DNA of 42,320 nucleotides from an uncultured Prevotella sp. (GCA_905202125.1 CAJKQX010000012.1:1-42320); one strand, 5' to 3'. Shown: positions 7,996 to 17,330, numbered from the stretch's first letter. The notes: generated by a model from the sequence alone, not told the origin. A program made the numbers and translations.

Positions 7996-8613
7996 ATGAA
8001 GATTTTTGCCGTGGGGATGAACTACCTGCAACACAATAAAGAGCTGGATGGCGCGTTATATAAACCGGAGCACCCCGTGATATTCACCAAAGCCGACTCG
8101 GCTCTGCTCAAAGACCATAAGCCGTTTTTCATTCCCGATTTCATGGGACGTATTGATTACGAGGGTGAATTGGTGGTGCGCATCTGCCGCCTGGGCAAGA
8201 ACATACCCCAACGCTTTGCCCATCGCTACTACGACGCGGTGACGGTGGGAGTGGATTTCACGGCCCGCGACATGCAGCAACAGTTGCGCACGAACGGTCA
8301 TCCCTGGGACATCTGCAAGGGATTCGACGGGTCGGCCGCGATAGGAGAGTGGGTCACGCTGGACAAGTTGCGCGATGTCAACACCCTGCCGTTCCGACTC
8401 GACATCAACGGCACGACCGTGCAGGAGGCTTGTTCCTCAGAGATGATATACAGCATCGACGAGATCATAGCCTACATCAGCCGTTTCTTCACGCTCAAGA
8501 CGGGCGACATCCTCTACACGGGAACGCCAGCAGGCACCGGAGAGGCGCACATCGGCGATGAGATCGACGGTTTTATCGGCGACCGCCACGTGCTGCATTT
8601 CCATTGTAGATAA
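7996..8613 (+). CDS. Fumarylacetoacetate hydrolase (FAH) family protein
   Basis: This encodes 205 residues from the ATG at 7996 (MKIFAVGMNY...), preferred over an upstream TTG at 7957. The FAH fold is shown by the metal-binding glutamates in IDYEGELVVRI, the VTVGVDFTARDMQ segment, WDICKGFDGSAAIG, and the C-terminal LKTGDILYTGTPAGTG. Members cleave or decarboxylate small beta-dicarbonyl acids such as acylpyruvates or oxaloacetate with a divalent metal; the actual substrate cannot be told. The gene ends 76 bases before the proposed porU start, on the same strand, so it probably heads that transcript. I could not identify a clean promoter upstream. Confidence 0.88.
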   Translation: MKIFAVGMNYLQHNKELDGALYKPEHPVIFTKADSALLKDHKPFFIPDFMGRIDYEGELVVRICRLGKNIPQRFAHRYYDAVTVGVDFTARDMQQQLRTNGHPWDICKGFDGSAAIGEWVTLDKLRDVNTLPFRLDINGTTVQEACSSEMIYSIDEIIAYISRFFTLKTGDILYTGTPAGTGEAHIGDEIDGFIGDRHVLHFHCR

Positions 8614-8689
8614 GCCCTTCGAGGGTGTGAAAGGATTTTTGACGACCGTCCGTCGCGACATTCACATAAAGAAACAAAATCAAATAGGA

Positions 8690-11600
8690 GTGACAAGAAT
8701 TTTACGATATATATTGGGCTTGCTGTTTGTCATGGCGCAGAACGATATTGCCCATGCCCAGCGATTCTTCAATCTCAATGCCGACGAGGTGAAGATCGAC
8801 TCGGTGTTGCCGCGTTTCTACTATACCAAACCGCTGCCCGCCAACTATAAGGACTCGATATATAATGTGTCGGTGGCCTATCCCGAGTTTGTGGATATGC
8901 CCCAACAGGACATCGAACGCTATATGGCGATAAGCACCACATTGCCCCCTCAGATGCCCGAGATAGACCGCAACATCGTCTTTGACCGCAAGAAACCGCT
9001 GCTCGAGACGTCGTTCTGCCCCGTGGTTTACAGTGAGGGACGCTATCGTCTGCTCGTCAGTTTCATGTTGAAGGTGGATGCCGTGCCGGCCCGACGACCA
9101 CTCTTGGCGCCCGGAAAAGCCTCTTCCGACGATACGGAAGGTCCGGCCCGGCGCTACGCGGCACACTCGGTGCTGGCCAACGGACGATGGGCCAAGATAC
9201 GGGTGCCGCACACCGGTGTGTACCAACTGACCGAATCGCTCATCCGTCAGGCCGGTTTTTCTGATCTGAGCAAGGTACATGTCTACGGCTACGGAGGCAA
9301 TCTGCGCAGCGAGGTGCTCACGGCGACCGACATCATCAAGCACGATGACCTCAAGGAGGTGCCCCAATGTGTGGTGGGCGGACGCCATTTCTTCTATGCC
9401 AAAGGCCCCGTTTCGTGGCAGTCGAACAATAGTAGCCGACGCACACGCAACCCCTATTCGGACTACGGATATTATTTCATCACACAGTCGGACGAACCAT
9501 CCGAGACACTCGAAGAGGCCGCATTCATAGACACTTTCTATCCTTCCGCCGATGATTATCACTCACTCCATGAGGTCGACGGATACGCCTGGTATCACGG
9601 CGGACGCAATCTCTTTGACACGAAACTGATCTCTGTCGGTTCGTCACACACCGTGACCATCGACTCAAAACCCCAAACCAACACGGGACGGTTCTCCGTC
9701 AACGTGTCCTCCGAAGGCGCTACACGTGTGCAGGTGGAGATCAACGACTCGGTGGTAGGAACCCTCTCGTTGTCCAAGAACGACTCTTACGACACCGGTT
9801 GCGAGGCCTCTGCCACCTATCGCATCACCAATGCGCGGGCATCTAACGATGTCAAGTTCACCGTGCTCTCCGACCGTCCGGCACGTCTCGACTATGTCTC
9901 CGTGGCATGGGACGAACCCTTCAGTGCTCCCGATCTGTCCTCATCGGCCTGTCCCGTGCCCGAATACGTGTATAATATCACCAATCAGGACCACCACGCC
10001 GACGGTCCGGCAGACATGGTGATCATCATTCCCACATCCCAAAAGTTACGCTCCCAGGCTGAGCGACTCAAGGCCCTGCGTGAGAGTAACGACGGTCTGC
10101 GCGTGAGGATAGTGCCGGCCGACGAACTGTACAACGAGTTTTCGAGCGGCACACCCGATGCTTCGGCTTATCGCCATTACCTCAAGATGCTCTACGACAG
10201 AGCCGAGACGGAGGCCGATATGCCCAAATACCTGTTGCTCTTCGGCGACTGTGTGTGGGACAACCGTATGCTCACGAGCAACTGCCGTGACCTCAATCCG
10301 GACGATTATCTTCTCTGCTATGAGAGTGAAAACTCGTTTAATCAGGTCAAGTGTTACATCGACGACGGCTATTTCTGCATGCTCGACGACGGCGAAGGGC
10401 TCAGTCCGCTCTACCGCGACAAACTGGACGTGGCCGTGGGACGATTCCCCGTGACCACCGAGCAAGACGCCAAGACGATGGTGGACAAGATCATCGCCTA
10501 CACCAACAACCGCAATGCCGGCGTGTGGCAGAACACTCTCATGTTCATGGGCGATGACGGCAACTACTCCACACACATGAAAGACGTGAATGATGCGGCC
10601 GAGATGGTGGAAGAGCAGTACCCCGGATATATTGTCAAAAAGGTGATGTGGGATGCCTACAAGCGCGTCACCACGTCCGTAGGCAATACCTATCCCGATG
10701 CCTCACGAATCATCAAACAACAGCAACAGCAGGGCACCCTGATCATGGATTATGCCGGACACGGCCGCGCCGACCAGATATCTCACGAGCAGGTGTTGCG
10801 CCTCTCCGACTTTGCAGGGTTCACCAACGCTAATCTGCCATTGTGGATCACAGCCTCATGCGATATCATGCCCTTCGACGGAGTGTCGTCCACGATCGGC
10901 GAGACGGCCGTTCTCAATCCCAAAGGAGGTGCCATAGCGTTTTACGGCACCACCCGTACCGTTTACGCGATGTACAACAAGCGCATGAACATGAATTTCC
11001 TCCGGCATGTGCTCGGCACTGTCGACGGCAAGCCGCGCACCGTGGGTGAGGCTCAGCGCATAGCCAAGAACAGTGTGGCAAGCTACTTGGAAGATGAGGT
11101 GGTGAACAATCTGCAGTATTCATTATTGGGCGATCCGTCGATGGCCCTCAACCAACCGGTGTTGCAGATAGTGGTCGACTCTATCAACAACATATCCACA
11201 CATTCCGGAGAAACGGCCACTGTGCGCGCCGGCAGTCTCATGAGGGTGAAGGGTCATGTGTCCGATGCACCCGATTTCAACGGCACCGTCACGGCTGTGG
11301 TGCGCGACAGTCGTGAGCTCGTGACATGTTTGTGGAACAATCGTTACGACAAAGAGGGCGACCGCGAGCCGTTCACCTATTATGACCGTCCGAGCGTATT
11401 GTTCAACGGTAACGACAGCGTGAGAGGCGGAGAGTTTGAGTTTGTCTTCGCCGTACCGATGGACATAAGTTTCTCCAACCTCTCCGGACTCATCAATCTC
11501 TATGCCGTCAGCAACGACCACAAGCGTCTGGCCAACGGCAGCAGCGACCGTTTCATCATCGGAGGAAGCGATGTGGCATACAACGACTCCATCGGTCCGT

Positions 11601-12250
11601 CAATCTATTGTTATCTCAACTCTCCATCATTTGCCAATGGCGACAAGGTGAACACTACTCCATACTTTGTCGCGCAGATAAGCGATAAGGACGGCATCAA
11701 CGCCTCCGGCAGCAGCATAGGACATGACCTGCAGCTCATCATCGATGGTAAGACATCGCGCACGTATGTCCTCAACGACAATTTCCAGTACGATTTCGGC
11801 AGCTACACCAGCGGTTCGGTGTATTACAACATACCCGAGTTGGAGGAGGGCGAACACAAGTTATTGTTCAGGGCATGGGACATCCTCAACAATCCCACTA
11901 CGGCCGAGCTCCGGTTTAATGTGGTGCGCGGCCTGACACCGAGACTGTTCAACATCAGTTGCACCGACAATCCCGCCACCACCGCCACCACCTTCATCAT
12001 CACCCACGACCGTACGGGCAGTTCGGTGGACGTGGCCATCGATGTGCTCGACATGAGCGGCCGTCTGTTGTGGACACATACCGAGACCGGAGTGAGCACC
12101 GACAATACATATACTGTGGACTGGGACCTGAGCATTGATGGCGGTGCGCGCCTGCAGACCGGTGTTTATCTTTATCGTGTACGTATGGGCTCGGAGGGCG
12201 GTCAGCGTACCTCAAAAGCAAAAAAGCTTATCATCATCGGCAATAAATAA
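8690..12250 (+). CDS. porU: Type IX secretion system sortase PorU (C25 peptidase family)
   Basis: This encodes 1186 residues from a proposed GTG at 8690, which gives a good signal peptide (ILRYILGLLFVMAQ..., cleaved near AHAQ) and overlaps an AGGAG. An upstream in-frame ATG at 8558 would lie inside the preceding gene. PorU is the cell-surface sortase that removes C-terminal signals from type IX cargo and attaches the cargo to anionic lipopolysaccharide. The gingipain-type catalytic dyad is visible as His691 in DYAGHGRADQ and Cys724 in WITASCDIMPF. Beta-sandwich domains follow, and the C terminus (GVYLYRVRM...KKLIIIGNK) resembles a type IX sorting domain, as expected for PorU itself. porV follows after 59 bases; PorU and PorV act in the same attachment complex. 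Confidence 0.93.
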   Translation: MTRILRYILGLLFVMAQNDIAHAQRFFNLNADEVKIDSVLPRFYYTKPLPANYKDSIYNVSVAYPEFVDMPQQDIERYMAISTTLPPQMPEIDRNIVFDRKKPLLETSFCPVVYSEGRYRLLVSFMLKVDAVPARRPLLAPGKASSDDTEGPARRYAAHSVLANGRWAKIRVPHTGVYQLTESLIRQAGFSDLSKVHVYGYGGNLRSEVLTATDIIKHDDLKEVPQCVVGGRHFFYAKGPVSWQSNNSSRRTRNPYSDYGYYFITQSDEPSETLEEAAFIDTFYPSADDYHSLHEVDGYAWYHGGRNLFDTKLISVGSSHTVTIDSKPQTNTGRFSVNVSSEGATRVQVEINDSVVGTLSLSKNDSYDTGCEASATYRITNARASNDVKFTVLSDRPARLDYVSVAWDEPFSAPDLSSSACPVPEYVYNITNQDHHADGPADMVIIIPTSQKLRSQAERLKALRESNDGLRVRIVPADELYNEFSSGTPDASAYRHYLKMLYDRAETEADMPKYLLLFGDCVWDNRMLTSNCRDLNPDDYLLCYESENSFNQVKCYIDDGYFCMLDDGEGLSPLYRDKLDVAVGRFPVTTEQDAKTMVDKIIAYTNNRNAGVWQNTLMFMGDDGNYSTHMKDVNDAAEMVEEQYPGYIVKKVMWDAYKRVTTSVGNTYPDASRIIKQQQQQGTLIMDYAGHGRADQISHEQVLRLSDFAGFTNANLPLWITASCDIMPFDGVSSTIGETAVLNPKGGAIAFYGTTRTVYAMYNKRMNMNFLRHVLGTVDGKPRTVGEAQRIAKNSVASYLEDEVVNNLQYSLLGDPSMALNQPVLQIVVDSINNISTHSGETATVRAGSLMRVKGHVSDAPDFNGTVTAVVRDSRELVTCLWNNRYDKEGDREPFTYYDRPSVLFNGNDSVRGGEFEFVFAVPMDISFSNLSGLINLYAVSNDHKRLANGSSDRFIIGGSDVAYNDSIGPSIYCYLNSPSFANGDKVNTTPYFVAQISDKDGINASGSSIGHDLQLIIDGKTSRTYVLNDNFQYDFGSYTSGSVYYNIPELEEGEHKLLFRAWDILNNPTTAELRFNVVRGLTPRLFNISCTDNPATTATTFIITHDRTGSSVDVAIDVLDMSGRLLWTHTETGVSTDNTYTVDWDLSIDGGARLQTGVYLYRVRMGSEGGQRTSKAKKLIIIGNK

Positions 12251-12309
12251 GACTGTTGCACGTTGAATGATTAATACATAAAACAAGTCATAACGAAAAA
12301 AGACGATTA

Positions 12310-13485
12310 ATGAGAACCAAATTCAGCATAATCATCGTTTGTCTGATGCTGTGTCTTCCGCAGATGCTTAATGCGCAAGACAAGAAAGACATGTTCAATC
12401 CTGTCAACACCTCAGTCACATCACAAACCATCGCACCCGACGCACGGGCCGCCGGTCTGGGTGATGTGGGTGCGGCCACCGACCCGGACGTGCTTTCCCA
12501 GTATTGGAACCCGGCCAAATACCCGTTCACCATCTCACGTGCCGGAGTGGCACTGAGCTACACGCCGTGGCTGCGCCAGTTGGTGAGCGACATGGATCTG
12601 GCCTATCTGGCAGGATATTATCGTATAGGTGACTACTCGGCAGTATCCTCCTCGCTGCGTTATTTTTCTCTCGGCGAGGTGTTCACCGGTACCGGCGAGG
12701 CAGATGACAACAGCATGACCATCAATCCGTATGAGATGTCTCTCGATGTGGCCTACTCGCTTATGCTCAGCGAGAAATTCTCTATCGCCGCCGCAGTGAG
12801 ATGGATCTACTCCGACCTGACCTACGACTACACCGAGGAGACGAGCCCCGGTAGCGCGTTCGCGGCAGACATCGCGGCCTATTATCAGGATTATATCAAT
12901 ATCGGCAATCGCGAATGTCAGCTCGGACTGGGACTCAACATATCCAACATCGGTAGCAAGATATCGTTCTCGGGCGATGACAACAGTGAGTTCATTCCTA
13001 CCAATCTGCGTCTCGGTGCATCACTCATGGTGCCCGTGGATGAGTACAACCGATTCACCATTGCGGCCGACGCCAACAAACTGTTGGTGCCGACATACCC
13101 CAAGCAGGAGACCGGCGAGTCCAACGAAGACTATCAGCAGCGTGTCCAGAAAGACTATTACGACGTGAGCAGCATCAGCGGTATCTTCAAGAGTTTCGGT
13201 GATGCGCCCGGTGGATTCAAGGAGGAGCTGCAGGAGATCAACTGGAGCCTGGGTGCAGAGTACGTGTACCACGATAAGTTCTCCATCCGTGCCGGATATC
13301 ACCACGAGTCGGAGAACAAAGGCAACAGAAAATATTTCACCGCCGGTGCCGGCTTCAAGATGAGCGTCTTCTCGCTTGATGCGGCCTACGTCATGGCCAC
13401 GGCCAAGAGCAATCCGTTGGACCAGACGCTGCGATTCACCCTGAGTTTCGACATGGACGGCATCAAGGACCTGTTCAGAAGATAA
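12310..13485 (+). CDS. porV: Type IX secretion outer-membrane protein PorV (LptO)
   Basis: This encodes 391 residues of a FadL-like outer-membrane beta-barrel. In type IX secretion PorV collects cargo from the SprA translocon and delivers it to the PorU attachment complex. The signal peptide is residues 1-22, ending LNAQ. The N-terminal plug-like segment TIAPDARAAGLGDVGAATDP followed by SQYWNPAKYPF is the family signature. Alternating strands with charged loops run to the C terminus, which ends in a final strand (LRFTLSFDMD...). The gene sits between porU and ispF, the same neighbourhood that I recall for Porphyromonas gingivalis. Confidence 0.93.
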   Translation: MRTKFSIIIVCLMLCLPQMLNAQDKKDMFNPVNTSVTSQTIAPDARAAGLGDVGAATDPDVLSQYWNPAKYPFTISRAGVALSYTPWLRQLVSDMDLAYLAGYYRIGDYSAVSSSLRYFSLGEVFTGTGEADDNSMTINPYEMSLDVAYSLMLSEKFSIAAAVRWIYSDLTYDYTEETSPGSAFAADIAAYYQDYINIGNRECQLGLGLNISNIGSKISFSGDDNSEFIPTNLRLGASLMVPVDEYNRFTIAADANKLLVPTYPKQETGESNEDYQQRVQKDYYDVSSISGIFKSFGDAPGGFKEELQEINWSLGAEYVYHDKFSIRAGYHHESENKGNRKYFTAGAGFKMSVFSLDAAYVMATAKSNPLDQTLRFTLSFDMDGIKDLFRR

Positions 13486-13505
13486 TTTTCCAATACGACA
13501 CGACA

Positions 13506-13991
13506 ATGAATATAAGAGTAGGATTCGGTTTCGACGTCCACCGTCTGGTACCCGGCCGCGACCTGTGGCTCGGCGGAATAAAGATAGACCATGCCCTCGG
13601 ACTGCTCGGACATAGCGATGCCGATGTGCTCATACATGCCATCTGCGACGCTCTGTTAGGTGCGGCCAACATGCGCGACATAGGCTATCATTTCCCCGAT
13701 ACGGCCGAAGAGACCCTCAACGTGGACAGCAAGATACTCCTCCGTAAGACCATCAGTCTCATAGCCACAAAAGGCTACCGGCTCGGCAATGTAGATGTCA
13801 CGGTATGTGCCGAGCATCCCAAGCTCAATCCTCATATCCCGGCGATGTGCCGCTGTCTTGCCGACGTGATGGCCACCGACATAGACAATGTGTCGATAAA
13901 AGCCACTACCACCGAGAAGCTCGGCTTCACCGGCCGCGAGGAAGGCATCAGCGCCTATGCCACCGTGCTCATAGTGAAAAATCAGGATTGA
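13506..13991 (+). CDS. ispF: 2-C-methyl-D-erythritol 2,4-cyclodiphosphate synthase
   Basis: This encodes 161 residues of IspF, which cyclises CDP-methylerythritol 2-phosphate in the MEP pathway of isoprenoid synthesis and forms trimers with a zinc site between subunits. The zinc ligands Asp10, His12 and His44 are present in GFGFDVHRL and HSDADVLIH. The C-terminal ATTTEKLGFTGREEGI segment is also conserved. It starts 20 bases after porV and ends the apparent FAH-porU-porV-ispF transcript, with a hairpin about 40 bases downstream. Confidence 0.97.
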   Translation: MNIRVGFGFDVHRLVPGRDLWLGGIKIDHALGLLGHSDADVLIHAICDALLGAANMRDIGYHFPDTAEETLNVDSKILLRKTISLIATKGYRLGNVDVTVCAEHPKLNPHIPAMCRCLADVMATDIDNVSIKATTTEKLGFTGREEGISAYATVLIVKNQD

Positions 13992-14033
13992 GAGTCAATA
14001 TTGTCAAAACGTTTTATCAGAATAACATGAGTG

Positions 14034-14059
14034 TGCCCGGTGCTTTGCATCGGGCATTT
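14034..14059 (+). terminator. Hairpin terminator after ispF
   Basis: Bases 14034-14042 pair with 14048-14056 (nine pairs including one G-U, loop CTTTG), followed by three T residues. It probably ends the porU-porV-ispF transcript and lies just before the end of the convergent small RNA candidate. Confidence 0.65.
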
Positions 14060-14069
14060 CCATATATAC

Positions 14070-14257
14070 AAAAAAATATATCACTACTTTCAACAAGCAG
14101 TGATATAAACCTATGTTTAACTTAAAAAATTTCTGAACAAATGTAAACCTCACGGTTTTCATTGTCACCTGTTAAACAATCGTTTTAATTTACCTTAAAC
14201 CTAATAACTAAAAACCTAAATCTATTACTACTAACCTAAACAATCTATTAACCTTTT
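14070..14257 (-). ncRNA. Candidate small RNA, minus strand, about 190 nt
   Basis: A promoter (CTTG, 20 bases, TAACTTTG) at 14296-14265 on the minus strand predicts a start near 14257. About 160 bases further on, a hairpin (14107-14099 with 14085-14077, nine pairs) is followed by seven U residues, an intrinsic terminator on the minus strand. Between them is no plausible reading frame. The RNA would contain three UUAGGUU motifs (14204-14198, 14219-14213, 14239-14233) and a small hairpin AAACC-GUGA-GGUUU with a GNRA tetraloop (14158-14145). It is convergent with ispF and lies upstream of the divergent glycosyltransferase pair. The family and target are unknown, and it lacks the closing stem expected of 6S RNA. 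Confidence 0.6.
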
Positions 14258-14264
14258 GACGATG

Positions 14265-14296
14265 CAAAGTTACAACGATTTTCGACTTTCTGCAAG
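14265..14296 (-). promoter_or_regulatory. Promoter of the candidate small RNA
   Basis: On the minus strand CTTG (14296-14293), a 20-base spacer and TAACTTTG (14272-14265) match the -33/-7 consensus in all but one position. No annotated minus-strand gene lies downstream. Confidence 0.65.
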
Positions 14297-14573
14297 AGTT
14301 GCAATAAAAATCTTCAGTATTTTATTTTCTTTTTGATATAAATCAATGATTTTAACTAAAAAATATGATTGATATGTTTGAAAAGGGGTAGAAAATGTGT
14401 CAAAATACCTCATTTTGCTAAATATAGGTTACAATCTGCAAAATTGGAAAATACGATTTGCATATTTATCGTATAATGACAACGGGCTATCAAAATATTT
14501 TGTATTTTTGCATATACAAGTGTCGGTGCCATGCCGGGAATGTGCGGGCACCATGAACGAAAACCGAAAGACG

Positions 14574-15848
14574 ATGAGAATACTGATAGTAAATACGAGC
14601 GACCGAACGGGCGGTGCCGCAGTGGCTGCCGGTCGACTGATGGATGCACTCAACAATAACGGCGAACAGGCCAAGATGCTTGTGCGCGACAAGGAGACCG
14701 AAAGCATCTCCGTGGCACAACTGCCGTCTTGTGGGCCGCGCAAGTGGCATTTCCTGTGGGAACGCTGGAACATATTCCGCAGGTTGCGATTCTCGCGTCA
14801 TCATCTTTTCGAGATCGACACGGCATCTTCCGGCACCGACATCACGTCGCTGCCCGAATACCGATGGGCAGACGTGATACATCTCAACTGGATCAATCAG
14901 GGCATGCTCTCGCTTTCCGACATACGCAAGATCATACGCAGCGGCAAACCGGTGGTATGGACCATGCACGACCTCTGGCCGGCAACGGGCATCTGTCATT
15001 ATCCCCGCGGCTGTGCGGCGTACAAGAACGCCTGTCGCGACTGTCGTCTGTTGCCCGGCGGAGGGTCTGCTTCGGATATGTCGGCGGATGTGTGGAAACG
15101 CAAGAAATCGCTCTATGCCGACAGCAATATCTATTTCGTGGCATGCAGCCGATGGCTCGAGCAACAGGCCCGTCAGAGCACTCTGCTCACAGGACAGCGC
15201 GTCACCAGCATACCCAACGCCATCGACACACGCATCTTCAACGTCAAAGACAAGCGCGAGTCTCGTCTCCTGTCCGGACTGCCCGAGGACAAACGCATCA
15301 TCCTCTTCGTCTCCCACAAGGTGACGGACAAGCGCAAGGGCATGGACTACTTTGTGGAGGCCGTATCTCATCTCGCAGCGCAACATCCCGAGATGTGCGC
15401 AGACACGGTGGTGGCAGTGCTCGGCACACACTCCGAGGAACTCGCCGGACGCATGCCCCTGACGGTCTATCCGCTCGGCTACGTGACCGATGACCGCCGG
15501 CTCGTGGCCATCTACAACGCCGCCGACGTGTATGTGCTGCCGTCGCTCGAGGACAATCTGCCCAACACCATCATGGAGTCTTTGGCCTGTGGTGTGCCCT
15601 GTGTGGGGTTCCGCGTGGGAGGCATACCCGAGATGATAGACCATCGTGTCAACGGATATGTGGCCGATGCGCGTAGCGCCACCGACCTGGCTGAGGGTCT
15701 GCACTGGGTGTTGTGCGAGGCCGATGCCGATGCGTTGAGCCGCGCCGCAGTGGCAAAGGTGGCCTCAAGATATTCGCAGCAGAGCGTGGCCATGAAATAT
15801 ATTGAGGTGTACAACGAGGTGGCGGCTCTGAAAAACTATGTGAGGTGA
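14574..15848 (+). CDS. Glycosyltransferase family 4
   Basis: This encodes 424 residues starting MRILIVNTSDRTGGAAVAAGRL, the typical N-terminal glycine-rich opening of GT4 enzymes that begin with acceptor binding. The ATG at 14553 is an alternative start 7 codons upstream. The C-terminal half has the donor-binding region ADVYVLPSLEDNLPNTIMES with the two conserved glutamates (E-x7-E), followed by GVPCVGFRVGGIPEMI. A four-cysteine patch (CHYPRGCAAYKNACRDC) near residue 140, in the segment after the WTMHDLWPATG motif, is seen in some related enzymes. A -7 box TATTTTTG at 14503-14510 may drive it. A GT2 gene follows after 13 bases, so the two probably act on the same surface glycan; donor and acceptor are unknown. 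Confidence 0.88.
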   Translation: MRILIVNTSDRTGGAAVAAGRLMDALNNNGEQAKMLVRDKETESISVAQLPSCGPRKWHFLWERWNIFRRLRFSRHHLFEIDTASSGTDITSLPEYRWADVIHLNWINQGMLSLSDIRKIIRSGKPVVWTMHDLWPATGICHYPRGCAAYKNACRDCRLLPGGGSASDMSADVWKRKKSLYADSNIYFVACSRWLEQQARQSTLLTGQRVTSIPNAIDTRIFNVKDKRESRLLSGLPEDKRIILFVSHKVTDKRKGMDYFVEAVSHLAAQHPEMCADTVVAVLGTHSEELAGRMPLTVYPLGYVTDDRRLVAIYNAADVYVLPSLEDNLPNTIMESLACGVPCVGFRVGGIPEMIDHRVNGYVADARSATDLAEGLHWVLCEADADALSRAAVAKVASRYSQQSVAMKYIEVYNEVAALKNYVR

Positions 15849-15861
15849 GACAGCGAAGACC

Positions 15862-16623
15862 ATGACCGAATTTACAATCATCACATGCACTTACAACGCG
15901 GCCTCCGTTTTGTGCCGCACATTGGACAGTGTGCGCCTTCAGACAGGAGTCCGGGTGGAGCATATCATCATCGACGGCGCCTCCTCAGACGGCACGATGG
16001 ACATAGTGGAAGACTACGCCCGTAAGGCCGGCGGTCATGAGGTGAAGTTCACATCCGAGCCCGACCGCGGTCTGTACGATGCCATGAACAAGGGCCTTCA
16101 GCGCGCCACGGGCGACTATCTCCTCTTTCTCAACGCCGGTGACACGCTGCCCGCGCCCGATACTCTCCTTACCGTGGCCTCGGCGGTGGACGGCACCCGT
16201 CGGCCGGCCGTCATCTATGGTGATACGGATATTGTCGACCTTGACGGCCGTTTCCTGCGCCATCGCCGCCTGGCGCCGCCCGAGCATCTGTCGTGGCGGT
16301 CGTTCAGGCGTGGCATGCTCGTGTGTCATCAGGCCTTCTACGTGCGCCGCGACATTGCCCAAAGCGAGCTTTACAATCTTTCTTACAGATACTCGGCCGA
16401 CGTCGACTGGTGTATACGGGTCATGCGAAGAGCCGCTGCCGAGCATCTCTCTCTGACCTATGTGCATGCTGTCGTGGCCCATTATCTCGACGGAGGCATG
16501 AGCGTGGCCAATCATCGCGCATCGTTGAAGGAGCGATTCCACGTGATGTGCACCCACTACGGAGTCCTTTCCACGGTCGTGATGCACCTTTGGTTTGCCG
16601 GGCGATCGTTTATCAAGCGATAA
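15862..16623 (+). CDS. Glycosyltransferase family 2
   Basis: This encodes 253 residues with a GT-A fold. The N terminus FTIITCTYNAASVLCRTLDS is the nucleotide-binding opening, followed by HIIIDGASSDGT and SEPDRGLYDAMNKG. The metal-binding region is likely within FLNAGDTL or the IYGDTDIVDLDG segment. This sub-type is common in O-antigen, capsule and exopolysaccharide loci of Bacteroidetes. It lies 13 bases after the GT4 gene and is almost certainly co-transcribed with it. The pair has no flippase or polymerase next to it, so it is not a complete polysaccharide locus. Confidence 0.9.
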   Translation: MTEFTIITCTYNAASVLCRTLDSVRLQTGVRVEHIIIDGASSDGTMDIVEDYARKAGGHEVKFTSEPDRGLYDAMNKGLQRATGDYLLFLNAGDTLPAPDTLLTVASAVDGTRRPAVIYGDTDIVDLDGRFLRHRRLAPPEHLSWRSFRRGMLVCHQAFYVRRDIAQSELYNLSYRYSADVDWCIRVMRRAAAEHLSLTYVHAVVAHYLDGGMSVANHRASLKERFHVMCTHYGVLSTVVMHLWFAGRSFIKR

Positions 16624-16675
16624 ATCGAATCTTTTAGTATTGACCGCTTTTGACCCTGATAAAATATTTGCATCC

Positions 16676-16806
16676 TCGAATGTAGGGCCGCAACCTGTTG
16701 CGGCCGCAAGAGGATTGCCCTAAATTCATTTCGTTCAGGTACGGATTGATTGTATGTTTTGGTATGGAGGTCTTGCGGCCGCAACAGGTTGCGGCCCTAC
16801 TTTCGA
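16676..16806. repeat. REP-like 131-bp inverted-repeat element
   Basis: Two 36-base arms (16676-16711 and 16771-16806) are inverted repeats with a single mismatch, separated by 59 bases. Each arm itself contains a perfect 9-bp palindrome GGCCGCAAC / GTTGCGGCC with a two-base loop (16686-16705 and 16777-16796), so the unit has the nested palindrome layout of paired REP sequences. It starts about 50 bases after the GT2 stop. The 59-base centre codes for nothing recognisable. Such pairs are moved by REP-associated tyrosine transposases in other bacteria; none is in this window. Confidence 0.8.
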
Positions 16807-16948
16807 AGACATTAGTTTTATCAAAATAACGTCCATAAGTGCATAAATATGCAATATTAAAAGTAAAAAATTTTGACAAAACGAAATCGCGAAATAGAAA
16901 GACGGGGGCCGAAAAACACATGTTATCACCCCACCGTAACTCATCAAA

Positions 16949-17036
16949 TTTCCGAAAGGGGCCCTTTCGGGGTGCGAAAGGAACCCTTTCAGAGTGCGAA
17001 AGAGCCCCTTTCGGGACACAATTTGGGCTCTTTTGG
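16949..17036 (-). repeat. 22-bp palindromic tandem array, copy 2 (four units, reversed)
   Basis: Read on the minus strand, four 22-base units occupy 17036-17015, 17014-16993, 16992-16971 and 16970-16949. The third unit keeps the GGGTTCC centre and the fourth the GGGCCCC centre, as in copies 1 and 3. The array lies in the spacer between the convergent GT2 gene and the cyuA-like gene; apart from the REP-like element and the hairpins I see nothing else in 16807-17330. Confidence 0.9.
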
Positions 17037-17158
17037 ACGTCAATTTTGCCCTATTTTTGACGAAAATACGAGGATTTTGTGTTAAGATATCTTTATTTTC
17101 AAACCGCCAAACGAGCTATCTGTTTGATTATAAACAATTTAAGTAAACCTTCTCAAAA

Positions 17159-17174
17159 CTCGCGTATTTGCGAG
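17159..17174. repeat. CTCGC/GCGAG hairpin accompanying array copy 2
   Basis: CTCGCGTATTTGCGAG is nearly identical to the hairpin at 4345-4361 (one base shorter). It lies 123 bases from the array, on the side corresponding to the hairpin of copy 1 once orientation is taken into account. Confidence 0.45.
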
Positions 17175-17226
17175 AAAAAAAACCTTCGTGCGAAATGATG
17201 CGATTCTCAGAGAGTATGGCAATTTC

Positions 17227-17270
17227 ATTCTGTATAAATATGCAAAAAGTTTCGCATATTTATACAGAAT
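17227..17270. terminator. Perfect 17-bp palindrome between converging genes, likely terminator
   Basis: Bases 17227-17243 pair perfectly with 17254-17270 around a 10-base loop. It lies 60 bases past the stop of the minus-strand cyuA-like gene. The T-run on either side is short (TTTT on the plus strand), so termination is inferred mainly from its position between converging transcripts. Confidence 0.5.
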
Positions 17271-17330
17271 TTTGCCCGAATCCAATCCACGAATGCAGGG
17301 CAATATTATTTAAGGATAAATGATTCCTTA

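Noticed and set aside
14070..14257. 6S RNA
   Set aside because: The 5' and 3' ends are not complementary and no long closing stem with a central bubble can form.
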